Shown: positions 37,182 through 46,621, counted from the stretch's first letter. The stretch: 64,000 nucleotides of DNA from Methylobacterium sp. WL119 (GCF_008039875.1 NZ_VRUU01000005.1:1-64000); one strand, 5' to 3'. The notes: generated by a model not told the origin, from the sequence alone. Numbers and translations: made by a program.

Positions 37182-37960
37182 CAGGCGCTCCTGTAGGCGG
37201 GGTTCCAGGCGAGGCAGCTGCGCTCCAGCTGCCGCGTCAGCGCGTCGGCGAGCTTGCCGAGCGCGGCGTAGATCAGGATCGCCAGCACCACGACGTCGAC
37301 CAGCATGAACTCGCGTGCCTGCATCGCCATGTAGCCGAGGCCCGAGGAGGCCGAGATGGTCTCGGCGACGATGAGCGTCAGCCACATGATCCCGAGGGCG
37401 TAACGCAGGCCGACGAAGATCGACGGCAGCGCGCCCGGCAGCACCACGCGGCGAAACAGCTCGGCGTTCGACATGCCGTAGACGCGGCCCATCTCGACCA
37501 GGGCCGGATCGACCGAGCGGATGCCGTGCAGGGTGTTGGCGTAGATCGGGAAGAACACGCCGAGCGCCACCAGGAACAGCTTGGCCTCCTCGCCGATGCC
37601 GAACCACAGGATCACCAGCGGGATCAGCGACAGGTGGGGTACGTTGCGCACCATCTGAACCGAGGTGTCGGTCAGGCGCTCGGACAGGCGCGAGAGCCCG
37701 TTGGCGAGGCCGAGGCCGAAGCCGATGCCGCCGCCGACCACGAAGCCGGCGAGCGCGCGCAGCGTGCTGACGCCGAGATTGGTCCAGAGCTCGCCGGTGC
37801 GGCCGGCCGCGATCCCGGCGCGGATCACGTCGAGCGGCGCCGGCATGAAGCGGTTCGAGACCAAGCCGGCCGAGACCGCCGCCTGCCAGCCGACGAGGAT
37901 CGCCACCGGCAGCAGCCAGGGCACGGCGGCGTCGCGGATGCGGGAGGGGGTGGCGCTCAT
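37181..37960 (-). CDS. ssuC: Sulfonate ABC transporter permease
   Basis: Inner-membrane permease of the sulfonate importer (BPD-transport family, 259 residues, about six membrane helices). Helix 1 is [20 protein letters not shown]. The cytoplasmic EAA-type loop that contacts SsuB reads [20 protein letters not shown], followed by [18 protein letters not shown]. The ATG at 37960 overlaps the ssuA stop by ATGA, and the stop overlaps ssuB by one base, so subunit stoichiometry is probably set by coupled translation. Confidence 0.95.
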   Translation of the reverse strand: MSATPSRIRDAAVPWLLPVAILVGWQAAVSAGLVSNRFMPAPLDVIRAGIAAGRTGELWTNLGVSTLRALAGFVVGGGIGFGLGLANGLSRLSERLTDTSVQMVRNVPHLSLIPLVILWFGIGEEAKLFLVALGVFFPIYANTLHGIRSVDPALVEMGRVYGMSNAELFRRVVLPGALPSIFVGLRYALGIMWLTLIVAETISASSGLGYMAMQAREFMLVDVVVLAILIYAALGKLADALTRQLERSCLAWNPAYRSA

Positions 37961-38976
37961 CGGATCTCGGCCTTGCGTTGCGGGTGGGCCCAGACGGCGT
38001 CCGCGACCCGGATCGGTTTCGGCAGGAGGCCGAGGGCGTGGAAGGCGTCGGCCACCGCCTGCTGGTCGGCGATCGTCTGCGCGTCGAGGGCTGCGACCCC
38101 GTAGGACAGGCGATCGAGCGCCACCGTGAGCACCGGCGCCGGGATGCCGACCGAGGGCGCAAGCTCGGAGGCGACCGTGCCGCCGTTGCCGGCGGCCCAG
38201 GTGTCGACCTCGGCGATCGCCTTCAGGATTGCGGACACGATGTCCGGGCTCGCCTCGGTGAAGACGCGGCGCGACAGGTAGAACTGGCGGTTCGGTGCGA
38301 TCCCGGTGCCGTCGGCGAGGATGCGCGCACCGGTCGAGCGCTCGGCGGCGGCGAGATAGGGGTCCCAGATCGCCCAGGCGTCGACCGAGCCGCGCACGAA
38401 GGCGGCGTTCGCGTCGGCCGGCGAGAGGAAGACGAGCCTGACCGCATCGTAGGCGATGCCGGCCTTCTCCAAGGCGCGCACCACGAGGAAGTGGACGTTG
38501 GAGCCCTTGTTCAAGGCGATGGTCTTGCCACGCAGACCCGAGACGGCGCGAATTGGGCTGTCCTTCGGCACCAGGATCGCTTCGCCCCGCGGGGCCGGCG
38601 GTTCGGTGCCGACGTAGCGCAGGTCGGCGTTGGCGGCCTGGGCGAAGATCGGCGGCGCCTCGCCGGCGGAGCCGAGGTCGATCGCCCCGGCGTTCAGCGC
38701 CTCGAGCAGCGGCGGACCGGAGGGAAACTCCGACCACGCGACCTCGTAGCCGAGGGGCGCGAGCGCCTTTTCGAGGGTTCCGCGGCCCTTCAGCAGGACC
38801 AGCGACCCGTATTTCTGGTAGCCGATCCGGACGGCGGACGCAGCGCGGGCCGGGCGTAGCGCGATCGCCGCCGCGAGGCCCAGGCCGGCCGAGAGCAGGG
38901 TGCGGCGTCGCAGCGGCACCGAGCCGTCGACGGCGGCGAGACGCGCGGCACGTTGGGGATGAAGGTCGTCGGTCAT
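37957..38976 (-). CDS. ssuA: Sulfonate ABC transporter substrate-binding protein, copy 1
   Basis: Predicted 339-residue periplasmic binding protein of the SsuA/NMT1 family. The N-terminus has a twin-arginine-like signal ([20 protein letters not shown], then ARA). Recognisable features are [50 protein letters not shown] and [17 protein letters not shown]. The mature C-terminus shares the ending [12 protein letters not shown] with the neighbouring second binding protein, so the two are paralogues. It is 6 bp downstream of that gene and coupled to ssuC. Confidence 0.94.
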   Translation of the reverse strand: MTDDLHPQRAARLAAVDGSVPLRRRTLLSAGLGLAAAIALRPARAASAVRIGYQKYGSLVLLKGRGTLEKALAPLGYEVAWSEFPSGPPLLEALNAGAIDLGSAGEAPPIFAQAANADLRYVGTEPPAPRGEAILVPKDSPIRAVSGLRGKTIALNKGSNVHFLVVRALEKAGIAYDAVRLVFLSPADANAAFVRGSVDAWAIWDPYLAAAERSTGARILADGTGIAPNRQFYLSRRVFTEASPDIVSAILKAIAEVDTWAAGNGGTVASELAPSVGIPAPVLTVALDRLSYGVAALDAQTIADQQAVADAFHALGLLPKPIRVADAVWAHPQRKAEIR

Positions 38977-38982
38977 CGCGGA

Positions 38983-39936
38983 TCAGCCGTTGCGTGCGGG
39001 TGGAATCCAGACCGCGTCGGCGACGCGGATCGGCTTCGGAATCAGCTTCAGGGCGTGGAAGCGGTCGGCGATCACCTGCTGCTCGGCGGCGACGCGGTCG
39101 TTCATCGGGCCGATGAGGAAGTCGGTGCGGTCGACCGCGCGACGGGTGGCGGCGAGGGGCACGCCGGTGCCCTTCGAAAGCAGGTCGGCGACCTCGCCGC
39201 GATTGTCGCCGCACCAACGCGCGACGCCGCCGAGCACGTCGATCACCTCGGCCAGCACCGCGCCGCGTCCCTCCGCGAAGGCGCGGCTCGCCAGGAAGAA
39301 GTTGTTCTGCCGCGCGATCTCCTTGGCCGTCGCCAGCACGCGGACGCCGTCGCCGCCCTCTGCGATGGCGTAGTACGGGTCCCAGATCGTCCAGGCGTCG
39401 ATGCTGCCGCGCGAGAACGCCGCCGCGGCGTCGGCGGGCGCCAGCGTCACCGGCTCGATGTCGGCGTAGGTGAGGCCCGCCTTCTCCAGCGCGGCGACCG
39501 TGAGGTTGTGGGCGCTCGACGCCTTGGCGAAGGCGACGCGCTTGCCCTTCAGCTCAGCCAGCGACCGGATCGTCGAGCCCTTGGGCAGCAGGATGCCCGA
39601 GCCCGAGCCGCCGGCCTCCTGCGCCGCGGCGTAGACCAGGCTCGACTTGGCAGCCTGCGCGAAGATCGGCGGGGCGTCGCCAGTCTGGCCGAAATCGATG
39701 CCGTCGAGGGACAAGGCCTCGAGTAGCGGCGGCCCGAAGGAGAACTCGATCCAGCGCACGCTATGGCCGAGCTTGGCCAGGCGCTCCTCGATCACGCCCT
39801 GCTGCTTGGCGACCACGAGGATGCCGTTCTTCTGGTAGCCGATGCGCAGCACGCCCGGCTCGGCGGCCACCGCCGGACGGGTCAGGGGCAGCGCCGCGGC
39901 GAGGGCCGTGGCGACGAGGCGGCGGCGGTCGATCAT
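38983..39936 (-). CDS. ssuA: Sulfonate ABC transporter substrate-binding protein, copy 2
   Basis: Predicted 317-residue paralogue of the adjacent binding protein. A Sec or Tat signal (MIDRRRLVATALAAALPLTR) is followed by [50 protein letters not shown] and GSIDAWTIWDPYYAIAE. Divergence around the pocket-lining segments suggests a different sulfonate preference (inference). It lies 8 bp after the flavin reductase gene. Confidence 0.94.
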   Translation of the reverse strand: MIDRRRLVATALAAALPLTRPAVAAEPGVLRIGYQKNGILVVAKQQGVIEERLAKLGHSVRWIEFSFGPPLLEALSLDGIDFGQTGDAPPIFAQAAKSSLVYAAAQEAGGSGSGILLPKGSTIRSLAELKGKRVAFAKASSAHNLTVAALEKAGLTYADIEPVTLAPADAAAAFSRGSIDAWTIWDPYYAIAEGGDGVRVLATAKEIARQNNFFLASRAFAEGRGAVLAEVIDVLGGVARWCGDNRGEVADLLSKGTGVPLAATRRAVDRTDFLIGPMNDRVAAEQQVIADRFHALKLIPKPIRVADAVWIPPARNG

Positions 39937-39944
39937 CGCGGGTC

Positions 39945-40526
39945 TCAGCGCGCGGCGGCGAGCGCCACGGGGGCGGACGATTCCGCCGCGATCCCGGCGC
40001 GCACCAGGGCCGCGAGCTGGGCGCCGGCCTGGGCGATCCGTTCGCGCACGCCCGCATCCGTCGGGAGGCCGTCGGTGAAGTCCGGATCGGAGCCGTAGAC
40101 GGTGGTCGGCACCTGCAGGGCGCCGAAGAACCCGAACAGCGGCCGGAACGAATGCTCGACGACGAGCGCGTGGCGGGCGCCGCCGCCGGTGGCGACGATC
40201 GCGACCGGCTTGTTGGCCAGGGCCGCCGGATCGATCAGGTCGAAGACGTGCTTGAACAGCCCGGTGAAGCTGCCCTTGTAGACCGGCGAGCCGACGACCA
40301 GCGCGTCGGCGCCCTCGATCGCCTCGATCACCCGGCGGGCGGGAAGCGACAGCGCATTCCGCGACCAGGCCGCGCCGAGCCCGGTGCCGGCATCGACGAG
40401 ATCGAACAGCCGAAGGTCGAGGCCGCCGTCGACGGTGGCGGCCTCGGCCACGGCCTCGACCAGGGCGCGGGTCTTGGACGGGCGCTGAAGGTTGGCGCTG
40501 AAGCCCACGAGTTTCGGTCGCGTCAT
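39945..40526 (-). CDS. ssuE: NAD(P)H-dependent FMN reductase for sulfonate oxygenases
   Basis: Predicted 193-residue flavodoxin-like reductase of the SsuE/MsuE family, supplying FMNH2 to two-component monooxygenases. Motifs: VGFSANLQRPSKTRALVEAV at the FMN-binding N-terminus and VVGSPVYKGSFTGLFKHVFD. The ATG at 40526 gives the family length. First gene of the leftward sulfonate operon; the divergent SfnG at 41080 is also FMNH2-dependent and may use the same reductase. Confidence 0.92.
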   Translation of the reverse strand: MTRPKLVGFSANLQRPSKTRALVEAVAEAATVDGGLDLRLFDLVDAGTGLGAAWSRNALSLPARRVIEAIEGADALVVGSPVYKGSFTGLFKHVFDLIDPAALANKPVAIVATGGGARHALVVEHSFRPLFGFFGALQVPTTVYGSDPDFTDGLPTDAGVRERIAQAGAQLAALVRAGIAAESSAPVALAAAR

Positions 40527-40659
40527 CGTCGGATCTCGTCTCGAAAGGAAGGTGGCGCAAGGCACGGTCCGGACGCGGGACGGCCGCGCCGCCACCCGTT
40601 CGGACCGTGCCGCGATGTCCTCCCAAAGGTGAGGCGTGCGGTGCACGCGGTCAATGAAA

Positions 40660-40677
40660 CGTTCTTGCAAAAGAACG
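40660..40677. promoter_or_regulatory. Operator-like palindrome, copy 1
   Basis: CGTTCTT-gcaa-AAGAACG, perfect 7-bp arms with a 4-nt spacer, 134 bp upstream of the ssuE start. Identical arms and spacing recur at 40787-40804. Confidence 0.6.
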
Positions 40678-40786
40678 CTCCGGTTGAGGTGATCGTTGCC
40701 CGATGCGACCGGGAGGGGGTTTTTCGTTCTCCTTCCCCTAGTGCACCACGAAACGACCGACCTCTTCCACGAGCTCGGCCCACCAT

Positions 40787-40804
40787 CGTTCTTTGTGAAG
40801 AACG
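40787..40804. promoter_or_regulatory. Operator-like palindrome, copy 2
   Basis: CGTTCTT-tgtg-AAGAACG, with the same arms as copy 1 and a different 4-nt spacer; centres are 127 bp apart. The conservation of arms but not spacer is what a dimeric repressor or activator site would show. Confidence 0.6.
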
Positions 40805-40927
40805 CCGATACGATCGTTCGCGTGGTGCGCCGACCGCTGCGCTCCGCTCGGGGAAGCTTCGTTCCCCGGAAGGGCGGGCGACGAAAATTTCTTGCTCATT
40901 CAGGCAAAAGATTGCGCGTTGCTTCCT

Positions 40928-40956
40928 TTGACGGCGGCATCGACTTTGGAAATACT
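40928..40956 (+). promoter_or_regulatory. Possible sfnG promoter
   Basis: TTGACG (40928-40933), 17-bp spacer, AATACT (40951-40956), about 125 bp upstream of the sfnG ATG. The -35 is good and the -10 poor, so this is tentative. Confidence 0.25.
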
Positions 40957-41079
40957 TGACGGACAGGCAAATCGGCACGACGGCGAGCGGCTGCTCGATG
41001 CGATCTTCGATCCGCGACCATGCGGGACGATCGCTCTTCGCCCTTGCGGGAGGCCTGACCGACGAGGAGGCGCAATCCC

Positions 41080-42183
41080 ATGACAAACCGCAACGCGACC
41101 GAAGAGCCGATCCGCTTCGCCTACTGGGTGCCGAACGTCTCCGGGGGGCTCGTCATCAGCGCGATCCCGCAGCGCACGAGCTGGGACGGAGATTACAACC
41201 GCAAGCTCGCGCGGATCGCCGAGGATGCCGGCTTCGACTACGCGCTGACGCAGATCCGCTTCACCGCCGGCTACGGCGCCGAGTACCAGCACGAATCGGT
41301 GGCCTTCAGCCACGCGCTGCTCGCCGTGACGACCAGGCTCAAGGTCATCGCCGCGCTGCTGCCCGGGCCGTGGAACCCGACCATCGCGGCCAAGCAGATC
41401 GCGACGATCAGCGAGCTGACCGACAACCGCATCGCGATCAACGTGGTCTCGGGCTGGTTCTCGGGCGAGTTCCGCGCCATCGGCGAGCCGTGGCTCGACC
41501 ACGACGAGCGCTACCGGCGCTCCGAGGAGTTCATCACCGCGCTTCGCGGGATCTGGACTCAGGAGAACTACACGTTCCGCGGCGATTTCTATCGCTACAC
41601 CGATTACAACCTCAAGCCGAAGCCGGCGGTGACGCCGGAGATATTCCAGGGCGGCTCGTCGCGGGCGGCGCGCGACATGGCGGCGCGGGTGTCGGATTGG
41701 TACTTCACTAACGGCAACACCCCCGAGGGCATCCGGGCGCAGGTCGCCGACCTGCAGACGAAGGCCGCCGCCAACGGCCATGCGGTCAAGGTCGGCGTGA
41801 ACGCCTTCGTCATCGCGCGCGACACCGAGGCCGAGGCGCGCGCCGTGCTGCAGGAGATCATCGACCATGCCAACCCGGATGCGGTGAAGGCTTTCGGCCA
41901 CGAGGCGAAGAACGCCGGCCGGGCTTCGCCCGAGGGCGAGGGCAACTGGGCGAAATCGACCTTCGAGGACCTCGTCCAGTACAACGACGGCTTCAAGACC
42001 AACCTGATCGGCACGCCGGACCAGATCGCCGAGCGCATCATCGCGCTCAAGGATGCCGGGACCGATCTCGCGCTGCTGGCCTTCCTGCATTTCCAGGAGG
42101 ACGTGGCGTATTTCGGCGCGCACATCATCCCGCGGGTCCGCGCGCTCGAAGCCGAGCGCGCTGAGCGCGCCGAGGCGGCGTAG
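41080..42183 (+). CDS. sfnG: FMNH2-dependent dimethylsulfone monooxygenase
   Basis: Oxidises dimethylsulfone to methanesulfinate with FMNH2 and O2, feeding sulfur assimilation. The 367-residue LLM-class protein carries the SfnG signatures FAYWVPNVSGGLVISAIPQR, YALTQIRFTAGYGAEYQHES, INVVSGWFSGEFRAIGEPWL and YRRSEEFITALRGIWTQENY. GAGGAG precedes the ATG. It is divergent from the ssu operon and followed by sfnB. Confidence 0.95.
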   Translation: MTNRNATEEPIRFAYWVPNVSGGLVISAIPQRTSWDGDYNRKLARIAEDAGFDYALTQIRFTAGYGAEYQHESVAFSHALLAVTTRLKVIAALLPGPWNPTIAAKQIATISELTDNRIAINVVSGWFSGEFRAIGEPWLDHDERYRRSEEFITALRGIWTQENYTFRGDFYRYTDYNLKPKPAVTPEIFQGGSSRAARDMAARVSDWYFTNGNTPEGIRAQVADLQTKAAANGHAVKVGVNAFVIARDTEAEARAVLQEIIDHANPDAVKAFGHEAKNAGRASPEGEGNWAKSTFEDLVQYNDGFKTNLIGTPDQIAERIIALKDAGTDLALLAFLHFQEDVAYFGAHIIPRVRALEAERAERAEAA

Positions 42184-42271
42184 GCGCGCCGATGCCGAGC
42201 ATCCCCTCGCCGCGCGATCGGGAAGAGGCGGATGCGTATCCGACGACCGCCCTCGAACTTCGGAGAGATCG

Positions 42272-43534
42272 ATGAACATCGCCGTCAGCACCCAGGCGCT
42301 GTCCGGAACAGCGTCCTCTCGCGGCGTCCCGGGCCCGGCCCGTCCATCCGAGGCCGCCCACGTCATCCGCGACGACGCCGAGGCGATCCGCGTCGCCCAC
42401 GCGCTCGCCGCCTCGATCCGCGAGGGGGCGTCGGAGCGCGACCTCGCGCATGCCCGGCCGCTGGCGGAGCTCGACCGGTTCTCGCAGAGCGGCCTATGGT
42501 CGATCAACGTTCCGCGCGAGCACGGCGGCCCCGAGGTGTCGTATCGGACGCTGGCGCAGGTGATCGCCATCGTCGCCGCGGCCGACCCTTCGATCGCGCA
42601 GATCGCGCAGAACCACCTCGGCATCGTCGCCGCGATCCGCACCGTGTCGGACCCCGAGCAGCAGGCCCTCCTGTTCGCCGAGGTGCTGCGCGGCACCCGC
42701 TTCGGCAACTCGTTCTCGGAGAAGGGCACGGCGCGCGCCGCCGACTTCGCCACCGACTTCACCGACCACGGCGACCACGTGATCGTGCAGGGCCAGAAGT
42801 TCTACGCCACCGGGGCGCTGCTCGCCCACCTCGTGCAGATCGTCGCCGTCGACGATGCGGGTCTCGCCTGGTACGCGATCGCCGACCGCAACGCGCCCGG
42901 TCTGACGGTGATCGACGACTGGTCGGCCTTCGGCCAGCGCGGTACGGCGAGCGGCACGGTGCTGATCGAGGCCGTGCGGGTGGAGAAGAGCCACCTCGTC
43001 CCGGCCTGGAAGGCCTATCAGGAGCTGCCGCGCCTCGACGGGGCGATCTTCCAGATCATCCAGGCGGCGATCGACGCCGGCATCGGCCGCGCGGCTCTCG
43101 ACGACACCATCGCCTTCGTGCGCGAGAAGGCGCGGCCGTGGATCGATGCCGGTCAGGATCGGGCCTCCGACGACCCCTACACCATCCAGGCCGTCGGCGA
43201 CCTCACCATCCGCCTGCACGCGGCCGAAGCGATCCTCGACCGCGCCGGCCTCGCGATCGACGCCGCGCTCGTCGACCATGATGTAGGGCTGGTGAACGCC
43301 GCCAAGATCGCGGTCGCCGAGTCGAAGGTGCTCACCACCGAGATCGCGCTCGCGGCCTCGAACAAGCTGTTCGAGCTCGGCGGCACCCGCTCGACGCTCG
43401 CCGAGCACAACCTCGACCGGCACTGGCGCAACGCGCGGACGCACACGCTGCACGACCCCGTCCGCTGGAAGGTGGCGATCGTCGGCAACCACGCGCTCAA
43501 CGGGGTGGCGCCCCCCTCTCACGCCTGGAGCTGA
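42272..43534 (+). CDS. sfnB: SfnB-family acyl-CoA dehydrogenase-like sulfur acquisition oxidoreductase
   Basis: Predicted 420-residue flavoprotein of the acyl-CoA dehydrogenase fold, in the SfnB subfamily associated with sulfone and sulfonate use. Features: LWSINVPREHGGPEVSYRTL, NHLGIVAAIRTVSDPEQQAL, GQKFYATGALLAHLVQIVAV and the C-terminal ELGGTRSTLAEHNLDRHWRN. Its exact reaction is not settled in the family. GGAGAG precedes the ATG at 42272, 88 bp after sfnG. Converges on the next gene with only 6 bp between. Confidence 0.92.
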   Translation: MNIAVSTQALSGTASSRGVPGPARPSEAAHVIRDDAEAIRVAHALAASIREGASERDLAHARPLAELDRFSQSGLWSINVPREHGGPEVSYRTLAQVIAIVAAADPSIAQIAQNHLGIVAAIRTVSDPEQQALLFAEVLRGTRFGNSFSEKGTARAADFATDFTDHGDHVIVQGQKFYATGALLAHLVQIVAVDDAGLAWYAIADRNAPGLTVIDDWSAFGQRGTASGTVLIEAVRVEKSHLVPAWKAYQELPRLDGAIFQIIQAAIDAGIGRAALDDTIAFVREKARPWIDAGQDRASDDPYTIQAVGDLTIRLHAAEAILDRAGLAIDAALVDHDVGLVNAAKIAVAESKVLTTEIALAASNKLFELGGTRSTLAEHNLDRHWRNARTHTLHDPVRWKVAIVGNHALNGVAPPSHAWS

Positions 43535-43540
43535 GGCGCG

Positions 43541-44401
43541 TCAGGCCGCGCGGATCGCCTCGGCGATCTCGGCCGGATATTCCTCGTGCGGGCTGAGGGC
43601 GCCCGGCACCGGTCGGCCCTCGACGCGGCCCGACGCGACGAGCGCGTCCATCTCGGCGCCGGACCGGCGCGGGGCGCGGCTCGGGCGCAGCACCCGGATC
43701 GGCGGCAGGCCGTCGCCGAACAGGGCGAGGAAGGCCTCGCGCGTCGGCACCGGATCGAGCCCGCCGGTGACGAAGGCCGCCGTGCCGAAGCGCGCGCCGC
43801 GCTGGCGGGTGATCGCGGTCTTCTCCGCGATCAGCGCGTCGGTGACGTGCGCCGCGTCGCCGTAGACGTGAGCGCGCATCATCCGGCCGGTCACCTTGGG
43901 CCGGATGTTGAGGGCATAGAGGACGTCGCCCAGCCCCGGCGTCTCGACCGCGCGGCGGATCGCGGTGAACAGGCCCCGGCGCTCCGGTCCCATCACGGTC
44001 GGGAGCGGGCCTCGCCAGGTCGGCGCCACCAGGACGAGCCGGGCGAACGCCGTCGGATGCCGGCGGGCGGCGGCCACCAGGTAGCCCGCCGCGTGGCCGG
44101 CGGCGACGCCGAGTGCGTAGGGACCGGGTGCAGCCGCGAGCAGCGCGTCGAGGTAGGCGTGGAACGTCGCCGGATTCAGCGGCAGCCGCGCCCGCGGATG
44201 CGCACCGAAGCCGGGCCAGTCCGGGATCAGGCAGCGATGGTCCCAGGCGAGCTGGTCGGCGAGGCCGCGCATCTCGGCTCGCGACGCGATCGTCGAGAGC
44301 GCCGGCAGCAGCAGCACGTCGGGGCCGGCCCCGATCCGATCGCACGGCGTCGGCACCAAGCGGCCGGCCACCGTGAGGTCGAGGGTCGCGGTCTCGCGCA
44401 T
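43541..44401 (-). CDS. Alpha/beta-hydrolase-fold protein lacking the nucleophile Ser
   Basis: Predicted 286-residue alpha/beta-hydrolase-fold protein (VLLLPALSTIASRAEMRGLA, CLIPDWPGFGAH). At the nucleophile elbow the expected G-H-S-x-G reads AAGHAAGY, with Ala (GCG) in place of Ser. There is no clear late catalytic His in a typical context either. It may be a non-catalytic binding protein or use other chemistry. It lies 20 bp downstream of dapD on the same strand and is probably co-transcribed with it. Confidence 0.8.
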   Translation of the reverse strand: MRETATLDLTVAGRLVPTPCDRIGAGPDVLLLPALSTIASRAEMRGLADQLAWDHRCLIPDWPGFGAHPRARLPLNPATFHAYLDALLAAAPGPYALGVAAGHAAGYLVAAARRHPTAFARLVLVAPTWRGPLPTVMGPERRGLFTAIRRAVETPGLGDVLYALNIRPKVTGRMMRAHVYGDAAHVTDALIAEKTAITRQRGARFGTAAFVTGGLDPVPTREAFLALFGDGLPPIRVLRPSRAPRRSGAEMDALVASGRVEGRPVPGALSPHEEYPAEIAEAIRAA

Positions 44402-44421
44402 CGGATCGGGCCCGGCTCGGA

Positions 44422-45267
44422 TCAGGTGCGCAGCAGCTCGTTGATCGCGGTCTTGGCGCGGGTGCCGGCGTCGACGCGCTTGACGATGACGGCGCAGTAC
44501 AGGCCCGGTCCGGGCGAGCCGTCCGGCAGCGCCTTGCCCGGCATCGTGCCGGAGACGACCACCGAATAGGGCGGCACGCGGCCGTAGAAGACCTCGCCGG
44601 TGGTGCGGTCGACGATGCGGGTCGAGGCGCCGATGTAGACGCCCATCGACAGCACGCTGCCCTCGCCGACGATCACGCCCTCGGCCACCTCGGCGCGGGC
44701 GCCGATGAAGCAGTTGTCCTCAATGATCACCGGGTTGGCCTGCAGCGGCTCGAGCACGCCGGCGATGCCGGCGCCGCCCGAGATGTGGCAGTTGTCGCCG
44801 ACCTGGGCGCAGGAGCCGATCGTCACCCAGGTGTCGACCATGGTGCCCTTGCCGACCCGTGCCCCGAGATTGATGAACGACGGCATCAGCACGGCGCCGG
44901 GCGCGATGAACGAGCCGCGGCGGACGAAGCAGCCGGGAACGGCGCGGAAGCCCGCGGCGCGGAACTCGGCCTCGCTCCAGCCCTCGAACTTCGAGGGCAC
45001 CTTGTCCCACCACGGCGCCTCGCCGGGGCCTCCGGAGATCGGCGCCATGTCGTTGAGGCGGAAGGACAGCAGCACCGCCTTCTTCAGCCACTGGTTGACG
45101 ACCCAATCCTGGTCGCCGCTCTTCTCGGCGACGCGCGCCTCGCCGGAATCCAGCAGGGCGAGGGCCGCCTCGACCGCCTCGCGAACGGCGCCGCGCGTGC
45201 TCGTGTCGATGCCGGCGCGGTCCTCCCAGGCGGCTTCGATGGTCTGGGCGAGGGCGGCGTGGGACAT
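44422..45267 (-). CDS. dapD: Tetrahydrodipicolinate N-succinyltransferase
   Basis: Succinylates tetrahydrodipicolinate in the lysine/meso-diaminopimelate pathway. The 281-residue protein has the DapD N-terminal helical domain and left-handed beta-helix hexapeptide repeats: [60 protein letters not shown], then [20 protein letters not shown]. Length is normal. The start ATG has 320 bp of non-coding DNA upstream. Confidence 0.97.
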   Translation of the reverse strand: MSHAALAQTIEAAWEDRAGIDTSTRGAVREAVEAALALLDSGEARVAEKSGDQDWVVNQWLKKAVLLSFRLNDMAPISGGPGEAPWWDKVPSKFEGWSEAEFRAAGFRAVPGCFVRRGSFIAPGAVLMPSFINLGARVGKGTMVDTWVTIGSCAQVGDNCHISGGAGIAGVLEPLQANPVIIEDNCFIGARAEVAEGVIVGEGSVLSMGVYIGASTRIVDRTTGEVFYGRVPPYSVVVSGTMPGKALPDGSPGPGLYCAVIVKRVDAGTRAKTAINELLRT

Positions 45268-45588
45268 GGGTCTTCCGGACAGGGTTTTCGTGAGCGCCCG
45301 TGCTTACAAGCGGCCGACCGCCCTGTCACCTGACGGTCCCGGTGCGCGGGACGGCGTCCGGCCGCCGTCCCGCAGACGGATCCCCGTGCGCAGCACCCGC
45401 GACATCGCCTCGCCGGCTCAGGGCTTCCGCAGCCGCTCGAACCCGAGCCGGCCAGCTCGGGCACTCGAACGCCTGCGTGCAACGGACGCGCCTGGATCGC
45501 GCCTCGTTCGGCAACATCTCACGGTTTCGCGGGTAGCTCCTGAAGACCGCGGCTCCGTGCCGACCGGTGCGTGGAGCGATGGGACGGC
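45268..45588. other. 321-bp divergent intergenic region, dapD/SDR
   Basis: No convincing ORF. A perfect 8-bp hairpin (GGGACGGC with GCCGTCCC, 45348-45371) lies 80 bp upstream of dapD. Promoters for both flanking genes are expected but no strong -35/-10 pair was found by eye. Confidence 0.45.
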
Positions 45589-46620
45589 ATGAGACACAAG
45601 GCATTGCGCGATCAGGTCGTCGTCGTCACCGGCGCGTCGAGCGGCATCGGGCTCGCGACCGCCCGCCGGGCCGCGGCCGGGGGCGCACGCGTGGTGCTGG
45701 CGGCCCGCAGCGCCGACGTGCTCGAGACCGTGCGGTCGGAAATAGAGGCGTCCGGCGGCCGGGCGATCGCCGTCGCCTGCGATGTCGGGAACCGGGCCGA
45801 GGTCCAGGCCGTGGCCGATCGCGCGGTGGCCGCGTTCGGCGGCTTCGACACCTGGGTGAACGTCGCCGGCCTCACCATCTACGGGCCGCTGCGCGAGGTG
45901 TCCGACGCGGACAACCTCCGCCTGATCCAGACCAACCTCTGGGGCACGGTGTTCGGGTCGCTCGTCGCGGTCGAGCACCTGCGCCGCCGCGGCGGTGCGC
46001 TGATCAATCTCGGCAGCGTCGCCTCCGACCTCGCCTTCCCGTTCCAGGGCATGTACGTGGCGAGCAAGCACGCCGTGAAGGGGTTCACCGACGCCCTGCG
46101 CATGGAGCTGCTGGCCGAGGATGCGCCGGTCTCGGTGACGCTGGTCAAGCCGACCTCGATCGACACGCCGCTGCCGCAGCGGGCGCGCAACTACATGGAC
46201 CGGGAGCCGATGCTGCCGCCGCCGATCTACCCGCCCGAGGAGGTCGCAAACGCCATCCTGCACGCCGCCGTGCATCCGCAGCGCGACATCATCGTCGGCG
46301 GGGGCGGCAAGCTGATGGTGGACGGCAAGGAATTCGCGCCGGGTGCCTACGATCTGCTGGCGCCGGCGATCATCGCGATGCAGAAGCGCGGCGAGGCACC
46401 GCGCGACCCGGCCGGCGCATTGCATGCGCCGAAGCATGCGGGCGCGGTCCGCGGCACCCAGCCCGGCTACGTGATGCGCACCAGCGCCTACACCCGGGCG
46501 ACCCTGCATCCGGTCGCCGCGACGGCGGGGCTGATCGGGCTCGGCCTCGCCGCGCTGGCGCTGACGGGCATCGGCAGCAAGGCGGCCAATCCGTCCCGCG
46601 GGCGCAGGCGCTCGCTCTAG
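45589..46620 (+). CDS. Short-chain dehydrogenase/reductase with C-terminal TM segment
   Basis: Predicted 343-residue NAD(P)-dependent SDR: cofactor motif VTGASSGIGLATARR, NVAG, catalytic Ser in LGSVAS and YxxxK in YVASKHAVKG. The residues after about 250 form an extended C-terminal region ending in a hydrophobic helix (TAGLIGLGLAALALTGIGS) and a basic tail, suggesting membrane attachment. Its substrate is unknown. The next gene, an alpha/beta hydrolase, starts 1 bp after the stop. Confidence 0.9.
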   Translation: MRHKALRDQVVVVTGASSGIGLATARRAAAGGARVVLAARSADVLETVRSEIEASGGRAIAVACDVGNRAEVQAVADRAVAAFGGFDTWVNVAGLTIYGPLREVSDADNLRLIQTNLWGTVFGSLVAVEHLRRRGGALINLGSVASDLAFPFQGMYVASKHAVKGFTDALRMELLAEDAPVSVTLVKPTSIDTPLPQRARNYMDREPMLPPPIYPPEEVANAILHAAVHPQRDIIVGGGGKLMVDGKEFAPGAYDLLAPAIIAMQKRGEAPRDPAGALHAPKHAGAVRGTQPGYVMRTSAYTRATLHPVAATAGLIGLGLAALALTGIGSKAANPSRGRRRSL

Positions 46621-46621
46621 G

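Larger units (their letters stand above)
40527..41079. other. 553-bp regulatory region between divergent sulfur operons
   Basis: No convincing ORF. It holds two copies of the palindrome CGTTCTT-N4-AAGAACG, a small hairpin GGGGAA-gcttcg-TTCCCC at 40850-40867, and a possible promoter reading toward sfnG. Local GC is lower than the flanking genes. It must contain the start sites for both the ssu and sfn units. Confidence 0.7.

Noticed and set aside
40696..41093. Short ORFs on both strands in the ssu/sfn intergenic region
   Set aside because: No ribosome sites, no domain, and they overlap the palindromes and likely promoters.
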